NCBI GenBank assembly: GCA_021851465.1
Contig: JAJZDL010000110.1
Coordinates: 1 to 9,643 of the forward strand
DNA: 9,643 bases
From: Acidobacteriota bacterium
Lineage (GTDB): Bacteria > Acidobacteriota > Terriglobia > Terriglobales > Acidobacteriaceae
Reading direction: 5' to 3'
Position numbers and translations under genes: made by a program
The notes under the pieces: model-generated
What the model saw: only the letters and a program-made list of their open reading frames with translations
What the model was told of the DNA's origin: nothing
Database searches by the model: none
Shown: in pieces, positions 6,049 to 9,643 of the stretch
Layout of the letters: each line of letters opens with the position of its first letter
How positions within the stretch are numbered: the stretch's first letter is position 1

Positions 6049-8100
6049 ATGGCAGATGCGGAATTGAGTGTGGTGCAGAGAACGGCGTCTGAGTCGAGCG
6101 GCAGCGCCAAGGACGGAGCGACCGACCGGGTGTTGGCTGGCGGTGCGGCGCCTAGCGTGCTAGACCGACTCTTCGCCGGTGGCCGTGTGCTCTCGGATGG
6201 AGCCATGGGCACGATGCTCTATGATCGCGGCATCTTCATCAACCGCTGCTACGACGAGCTGAACCTCTCGCAGCCGGAGGTTGTTGCCGGAGTTCACGCC
6301 GAGTATCTACAGGCCGGCGCGGAGGTCGTCGAGACCAACACCTTTGGCGCGAACGCCTGTCGGCTGGAGCGGCACGGCCTGCGGGACAAGGTGCGCGAGA
6401 TCAACCTTGCCGGCGTCCGCATAGCGCGCAGATGCGTTGTGCAGATTGCGGAGAAGCAGGCGGCGGAGGCGTATGTCGCAGGGGCCGTCGGCCCGCTTGG
6501 CGTGCGGCTACAACCGCAGGGCGGCGAGCTCAGCCTGGAAGATGCGCGTGCCGCCTTTGCCGAACAGATTGCAGCGTTGGCGGAGGGTGGGCCGGGCGTG
6601 GGCGCGGACCTGCTTGTCATCGAAACCATGACCTCGCTGGCCGAGGCGGGCGAGGCCATCCGCGCCGCGCGCACGGTTGCGCCCGGCCTGCGCGTCGTGG
6701 TGATGATGACGGTGGACGAAGACGGCAACTGCCTGGACGGCGCTCCCCCCGAGGTCGCCGCCGAGCGGCTGACCAAGTGGGGCGCGGACGCGATTGGGTG
6801 CAACTGTTCTGCCGGCCCGGCGACCGTGCTGGGCGTCATTGGGCGGATGCGCCTGGCGACGCGCCTGCCGCTGGCCGCCATGCCCAACGCCGGAATGCCG
6901 CGCGCGGTGGAGGGACGCAATATCTACATGGCCTCGCCGGAGTACATGGCGAGCTTCGCGCGCAAGTTTATCCAGGCGGGCGCAAGCCTGCTCGGGGGTT
7001 GCTGCGGCACGACGCCCAATCACATTCGCGCCATGAAGTCTGCGATGCGCGCGTTGCAGGCTCAGGAGGCATCGGTGCGGCAGGACGCAACGGGCGCGGG
7101 GCCGGCCGGTGCAGCGCAGATCACGTTGCAGGCAGACTCTGAGGCCGCTATGGCCGCCGCCGAGACAAACTACCGTCCCAAGCGGATTGAGAGCGCAGTG
7201 GAGCCTCCGCCGCTGGCCGAGCGTTCCAGGGTCGGCGCCATGATCGCGAGTGGAGAGTTCTGCCACCTGGTTGAGATCGTTCCGCCCAAAGGCATCGACA
7301 CCGGCAAGGAGATCGAGGGCGCGCGTTTGCTGCACCGGCTGGGGGTGAACGCCATCAACGTCCCCGACTCTCCACGGGCCAGCGCACGGATGAGCGCGCA
7401 GAGCCTCTGCGTTCAGATCCAGCAGCAGGTGGGCATCGAGACGGTGCTGCACTACACCTGCCGCGACCGCAACCTGCTCTCCATCCAGTCGGACCTGCTG
7501 GGCGCGGCGTCGATCGGCCTGCGCAACATTCTTTGCCTGACGGGCGACCCGCCGAAGATGGGCAACTATCCCGACGCCACTGCGGTCTTCGATGTCGATG
7601 CCATTGGGCTGACCCGGATCGTGCGCAACCTGAACTACGGGCTGGACCTCGGCACCAACCCCATCGGCGCGTCCACCGGCTTTACCCTGGCGTGTGCCGC
7701 CAATCCCGGAATTGCCGACATCGAGCATGAGGTGCGCCGCTTCGCGCAGAAGGTGGAGGCGGGTGCGGAGTACGCCATCACCCAGCCGGTCTTCGACCTG
7801 CGCCTGCTGGAAGAGTTCCTGCGCCGCATCGAGCCGTTCCGCATTCCGGTGGTCGCGGGCATCTGGCCGCTGGTCAGCCTACGCAACGCCGAGTTTCTGA
7901 AGAACGACCTGGGTATCTCCATGCCGCAAGAGATTCTGGCGCGGATGGCCGCCGCGTCCTCTCCCGAGGCCGCGCGCGAAGAGGGGGTTCTGATCGCGCA
8001 GGAGATGCTGGCCGAGGCGCGCAAGATGGTGCAGGGCTGCCAGGTGAGCGCGCCGTTCGGTAAATATACCGCGGCGGCGCAGGTGCTGGGACTGGCTTGA
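6049..8100 (+). CDS. Bifunctional homocysteine S-methyltransferase / methylenetetrahydrofolate reductase
   Basis: Two enzymes of methionine synthesis are fused in one 683-aa chain. Residues about 36-335 are a homocysteine methyltransferase barrel: DGAMGT (Asp50), GCNC with the expected zinc ligand Cys253, and LLGGCCGTTPNH with Cys318 and Cys319, so all three zinc cysteines are present. After a linker (about 340-395), residues about 396-683 are a MetF domain using FAD: VEIVPPKG with catalytic Glu409, LTGDPP with Asp500 (matching Glu28 and Asp120 of E. coli MetF), then ITQPVFD and VVAGIWPL. It resembles B. subtilis YitJ and fusions common in acidobacteria. No cobalamin-binding domain is present, so the methyl donor for the first half is not obvious. 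The start is uncertain: ATG at 6049 has a weak GGGGAC before it, while ATGs at 6031, 5986 and 5917 would add residues unlike the family. xseB follows after 25 nt. Confidence 0.93.
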   Translation: MADAELSVVQRTASESSGSAKDGATDRVLAGGAAPSVLDRLFAGGRVLSDGAMGTMLYDRGIFINRCYDELNLSQPEVVAGVHAEYLQAGAEVVETNTFGANACRLERHGLRDKVREINLAGVRIARRCVVQIAEKQAAEAYVAGAVGPLGVRLQPQGGELSLEDARAAFAEQIAALAEGGPGVGADLLVIETMTSLAEAGEAIRAARTVAPGLRVVVMMTVDEDGNCLDGAPPEVAAERLTKWGADAIGCNCSAGPATVLGVIGRMRLATRLPLAAMPNAGMPRAVEGRNIYMASPEYMASFARKFIQAGASLLGGCCGTTPNHIRAMKSAMRALQAQEASVRQDATGAGPAGAAQITLQADSEAAMAAAETNYRPKRIESAVEPPPLAERSRVGAMIASGEFCHLVEIVPPKGIDTGKEIEGARLLHRLGVNAINVPDSPRASARMSAQSLCVQIQQQVGIETVLHYTCRDRNLLSIQSDLLGAASIGLRNILCLTGDPPKMGNYPDATAVFDVDAIGLTRIVRNLNYGLDLGTNPIGASTGFTLACAANPGIADIEHEVRRFAQKVEAGAEYAITQPVFDLRLLEEFLRRIEPFRIPVVAGIWPLVSLRNAEFLKNDLGISMPQEILARMAAASSPEAAREEGVLIAQEMLAEARKMVQGCQVSAPFGKYTAAAQVLGLA

Positions 8101-8125
8101 GTGAGCGGAGAAAGAAGAGGCGGAC

Positions 8126-8386
8126 ATGGCTAACTTTGAAGAGCACTTGACGCAGTTGGAGGATGTGCTGGAGAGGCTGGAGCGCGGCGACCTGACGCTG
8201 GACGAGTCGGTGCGCCTCTTCGAGGACGGAATGAAGCTCTCCGGCGCATGCAGGAAGGAACTGGAGCAGGCGGAGGGCCGCATCCAGGTTCTCGTGGAGG
8301 GAAAAGGTGGCAAGATGCACCCCGCCGAGATGGAACTAGAGGCAGAGGAAGACGACAATTTGAAGGTTGAGGAGGACGAGGAGTAG
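8126..8386 (+). CDS. xseB: Exodeoxyribonuclease VII small subunit
   Basis: The product is 86 aa, usual for XseB (about 70-85). XseB binds the large subunit XseA to make exonuclease VII, which degrades single-stranded DNA from both ends in repair. The family core is clear at residues 4-55: FEEHLTQLEDVLERLERGD, LTLDESVRLFEDGMKLS, then the helix with CRKELEQAEGRI. Two amphipathic helices make up nearly the whole protein. The last 20 residues are very acidic (EAEEDDN ... EEDEE), a common variable tail. AAGAAGAGG at 8112-8120 is a good Shine-Dalgarno, 5 nt before the ATG. It follows the methionine gene by 25 nt without a terminator, so the two are probably co-transcribed. xseA is not in the window. 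Confidence 0.93.
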   Translation: MANFEEHLTQLEDVLERLERGDLTLDESVRLFEDGMKLSGACRKELEQAEGRIQVLVEGKGGKMHPAEMELEAEEDDNLKVEEDEE

Positions 8387-8469
8387 GGATTGACGGATGG
8401 GGATCGGCAAGTAACATATTTATTTTGTTTGAGATGGGATGGAGCAGAGAGGCAATGGCGGCGATGTAA

Positions 8470-8494
8470 AATATGAGTGTATATTTATCATATT
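8470..8494 (+). promoter_or_regulatory. AT-rich inverted repeat upstream of hsp20
   Basis: AATATGA (8470-8476) and TCATATT (8488-8494) form a perfect 7-bp inverted repeat with an 11-nt spacer. It lies in the AT-rich promoter region about 100 nt before the Hsp20 start, with weak -10-like sequences just after it (TATGCT at 8507, TACTAT at 8512). It does not match CIRCE or the HspR HAIR site. It could be an operator. The whole 8387-8589 gap shows no gene. Confidence 0.4.
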
Positions 8495-8543
8495 AGATGC
8501 AACCATTATGCTACTATTGTGTCTAAAGGATTGTTCGGGCGGT

Positions 8544-8581
8544 TGTGGGTGGCACCCGCACAGACCAAATTCATTGAGGAG
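8544..8581 (+). promoter_or_regulatory. Leader hairpin and Shine-Dalgarno of hsp20
   Basis: TGTGGGT (8544-8550) pairs with ACCCGCA (8554-8560) around a GGC loop, with one G-U pair. A strong Shine-Dalgarno GAGGAG (8576-8581) follows, 8 nt before the ATG at 8590. The hairpin does not cover the Shine-Dalgarno, so a thermosensor role is not shown. Confidence 0.4.
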
Positions 8582-8589
8582 ACTTTGAG

Positions 8590-9096
8590 ATGACTACACT
8601 GACTCGATTTGTTCCGTTTCGTTCGCCGCTGGCCGATGTTGCCGTGTTGCAGAACCGTTTGAACTCGATCTTCAACGACTTTGCTCGCCCGGAAGGGGAG
8701 CAGGAGTCGCTGGCGATGGGGAACTTTATCCCGCCTGTCGATGTCTATGAGGACGAGCACCAGGTAGTGTTGAAGCTGGAGGTGCCGGGGATCAAGCAGG
8801 CGGACCTCGACGTGCGCGTGGAGAACCAGACGCTGACCGTAAAGGGCGAACGCAAGTTCGAGAAGGACGAGAAGGAAGAGAACTTCCACCGGATCGAACG
8901 GCGGTATGGCAGCTTCACCCGTAGCTTCACTCTGCCGCAGACAGTGGATGCAGGCACGGTGAAGGCAGGCTACGATGCAGGCGTGTTGACCGTTTCGTTG
9001 TCCAAGAAGGAGGCAGCGAAGCCGAAGCAGGTGAAGGTGGAGATCGGTACGACCGCCGCGCACGCCAAGCAGGTGGAAGCCAAGACGGCCGCGTAA
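8590..9096 (+). CDS. Hsp20-family small heat-shock protein
   Basis: This is an ATP-independent chaperone of 168 aa that holds unfolding proteins as a large oligomer in the cytoplasm. Residues 1-45 are the variable N-terminal arm. The alpha-crystallin domain runs from about 47 to 140: PPVDVYEDEHQVVLKLEVPGI, DLDVRVENQTLTVKGER, then FHRIERRYGSFTRSFTLP, ending in the hallmark A-G-Y-x-x-G-V-L motif (AGYDAGVLTVSL). VKVEI near the C-terminus may be the I/V-x-I/V anchor used in oligomer assembly, followed by a Lys/Ala-rich tail. This length and order match class A bacterial Hsp20 proteins. The gene has a strong Shine-Dalgarno, its own AT-rich upstream region with an inverted repeat, and a strong terminator, so it is probably a single-gene, stress-regulated unit. 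Confidence 0.95.
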   Translation: MTTLTRFVPFRSPLADVAVLQNRLNSIFNDFARPEGEQESLAMGNFIPPVDVYEDEHQVVLKLEVPGIKQADLDVRVENQTLTVKGERKFEKDEKEENFHRIERRYGSFTRSFTLPQTVDAGTVKAGYDAGVLTVSLSKKEAAKPKQVKVEIGTTAAHAKQVEAKTAA

Positions 9097-9139
9097 AGGC
9101 ACGGTGTTTCTTTCCGCTCCTGCACTTCATCCCGAACGC

Positions 9140-9179
9140 AATCGTCCCGCATGGCTTATCAGCCGCGCGGGGCGATTTT
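9140..9179 (+). terminator. Strong intrinsic terminator after hsp20
   Basis: AATCGTCCCGC (9140-9150) pairs with GCGGGGCGATT (9167-9177) as an 11-bp stem with one G-U pair. The top continues after a small internal loop as GGCT/AGCC around TATC. TTTT (9176-9179) closes the structure. It lies 44 nt after the Hsp20 stop and separates it from the genes that follow. Confidence 0.8.
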
Positions 9180-9230
9180 GATGCAACTCGCGGGTGCAGA
9201 TTATTGCTGAAGATGGACGAATGTGTGGAG

Positions 9231-9236
9231 TAGAAT
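9231..9236 (+). promoter_or_regulatory. -10-like box immediately before the 52-aa gene
   Basis: TAGAAT matches TATAAT at 5/6 positions and ends 6 nt before the ATG at 9243, so transcription would start at or next to the start codon. The nearest Shine-Dalgarno-like GGAG (9227-9230) is 12 nt away, too far to be typical. Confidence 0.4.
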
Positions 9237-9242
9237 CTGTGC

Positions 9243-9401
9243 ATGGGAAACGAAATTGATCTTGAGAAATTCGACATCGAGAAGTTTGCCCGAAGCCTTG
9301 AGAAGGACTGCCAGGAGGGCGTGAAGTGGGAGCGCCGCAAGCTGGAGTGGATTCTCGAAGAGGAAAAGAAACAGGCTGAAGGCAAGAGCAAAGCCGCTTG
9401 A
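9243..9401 (+). CDS. Small charged protein, candidate antitoxin partner of the zeta-like gene
   Basis: The product is 52 aa (MGNEIDLEKFDIEKFARSLE ... EWILEEEKKQAEGKSKAA). I do not recognise a named family. The protein is almost wholly helical in character, rich in Glu and Lys, with one Cys (residue 23) and aromatics spaced along a helix (F10, F15, W29, W36), as in short antitoxins that wrap around a partner. Its TGA overlaps the TTG start of the zeta-toxin-like gene as TTGA, so the two are translationally coupled, the usual antitoxin-first order. An in-frame TAG at 9231 rules out an upstream start. The antitoxin role is inferred from position, size and overlap only. Confidence 0.65.
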   Translation: MGNEIDLEKFDIEKFARSLEKDCQEGVKWERRKLEWILEEEKKQAEGKSKAA

Positions 9402-9547
9402 ATCGCCCGACCTTTACCATCATTGCCGGGTCAAATGGGTGCGGAAAGAGCACACTGACATCGAACGCGAGGGACAAATTCCAGCAGACTCCCGTGCTTG
9501 ACCCAGACGCGATTGCAAAGTCGCTACAGTCGATGCTGTCCTCTTAG
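9398..9547 (+). pseudogene. Zeta-toxin-like P-loop kinase, truncated after 49 codons by an insertion sequence
   Basis: From a TTG at 9398 the frame gives NRPTFTIIAGSNGCGKSTLT, a beta strand plus Walker A (GSNGCGKST, residues 11-19) as in the zeta-toxin family. VLDPDAIAK (residues 33-41) follows, matching the family's (N/D)PDxIA substrate-binding region. Intact zeta-type proteins have roughly 190 or more residues; they are kinases that phosphorylate UDP-N-acetylglucosamine or related nucleotide sugars and so poison the cell wall precursor pool. Here the frame stops with TAG at 9545, two bases before a likely IS left end, and the catalytic and lid regions are missing. The residual 49-aa peptide should be inactive. 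The remaining part may lie beyond the element, outside the window. Other P-loop kinases share the first motif; the PDAIA motif and the paired upstream gene favour zeta. Confidence 0.75.
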
Positions 9548-9548
9548 C

Positions 9549-9643
9549 TGTTTAGTCCCGGCATTTGATGGTGCATACTTTTCTGAGCGTGAGAAGGAGG
9601 CACTATGGGACAGGTTTTACACCGGAGCGCCACCACGACAGAG
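9549..9643 (+). mobile_element. Left end of an IS481-family insertion sequence
   Basis: A likely left terminal inverted repeat begins TGTTTAGTCCCGGCATTTGA at 9549, directly after the truncated toxin, and the transposase start follows at 9605. The boundary is inferred: the right end and target duplication are off the window. Confidence 0.6.
9605..9643 (+). CDS. IS481-family transposase, N-terminal 13 codons only
   Basis: The ATG at 9605 has a near-perfect Shine-Dalgarno (AAGGAGG, 9594-9600) 4 nt before it. The visible residues MGQVLHRSATTTE match the opening of IS481-type transposases, which continue with a helix-turn-helix and an integrase-like DDE domain; none of that is in the window. Such enzymes cut and paste their own element. 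The start codon lies 56 nt inside the inferred IS end, a normal spacing. Recognition rests on 13 residues plus the context of an abruptly truncated gene. Confidence 0.7.
   Translation, partial: MGQVLHRSATTTE

Noticed and set aside
6508..7728. Long minus-strand open frame inside the methionine gene
   Set aside because: It is a mirror frame of GC-rich coding sequence; its product is Arg/His/Gln-rich with no domain, and the plus strand encodes a clear enzyme.
8387..8589. ROSE or fourU RNA thermometer, or CIRCE operator, before hsp20
   Set aside because: The CIRCE sequence is absent, and no stable pairing of the Shine-Dalgarno with a U-rich or ROSE-type strand was found.
1..9643. CRISPR array, tRNA or rRNA
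   Set aside because: No regularly spaced repeats, tRNA cloverleaf with T-loop, or rRNA-like segments were seen.

Overview
The window most likely comes from an acidobacterium of the Terriglobia (subdivision 1) type. The reasons are a diderm lipid A gene (lpxD), a ChbG/HpnK-type deacetylase, a homocysteine methyltransferase fused to methylenetetrahydrofolate reductase, a YncE-like lipoprotein with a Tyr-rich N-terminus, and an IS481-family transposase start, all in DNA that is GC-rich except for two AT-richer patches. This assignment rests on family recognition and gene layout, not on a search.

Layout. (1) 1-1919, plus strand: the 3' part of a ChbG/HpnK/YdjC-family deacetylase, then lpxD with a strong Shine-Dalgarno and a TTG start; hairpins with a T-run follow. 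(2) About 2005-4210 is a patchwork with lower GC: a minus-strand remnant of a phage tail-protein N-terminus carrying two compensating homopolymer indels, a small secreted protein of unknown function, a four-helix membrane protein of unknown function, a C-terminal scrap of a paralogue of the secreted protein, and an orphan minus-strand reading frame directly behind the stop of the next gene. (3) 4211-5761, minus strand: a large lipoprotein, probably a beta-propeller. (4) 6049-8386, plus strand: the bifunctional methyltransferase/MTHFR gene followed after 25 nt by xseB, probably one operon. (5) 8590-9096: an Hsp20 small heat-shock protein with an AT-rich upstream region holding an inverted repeat, closed by a strong intrinsic terminator. 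(6) 9243-9643: a 52-residue charged protein overlapping, by TTGA, a P-loop zeta-toxin-like gene that stops after 49 codons exactly where an IS481-family element begins.

How the parts work together. The flanking genes are housekeeping: lipid A acylation, one-carbon/methionine metabolism, DNA repair and proteostasis. The interest lies in the accessory patches. At the right end, an apparent toxin-antitoxin pair seems to have been disarmed by an insertion sequence, leaving the candidate antitoxin intact. In the middle patch and at the toxin locus, three genes (2294, 2948, 9243) have a -10-like box 6-11 nt before the ATG and no well-placed Shine-Dalgarno, which suggests leaderless or near-leaderless mRNAs. 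By contrast lpxD, xseB, hsp20 and the transposase have clear Shine-Dalgarno sequences.
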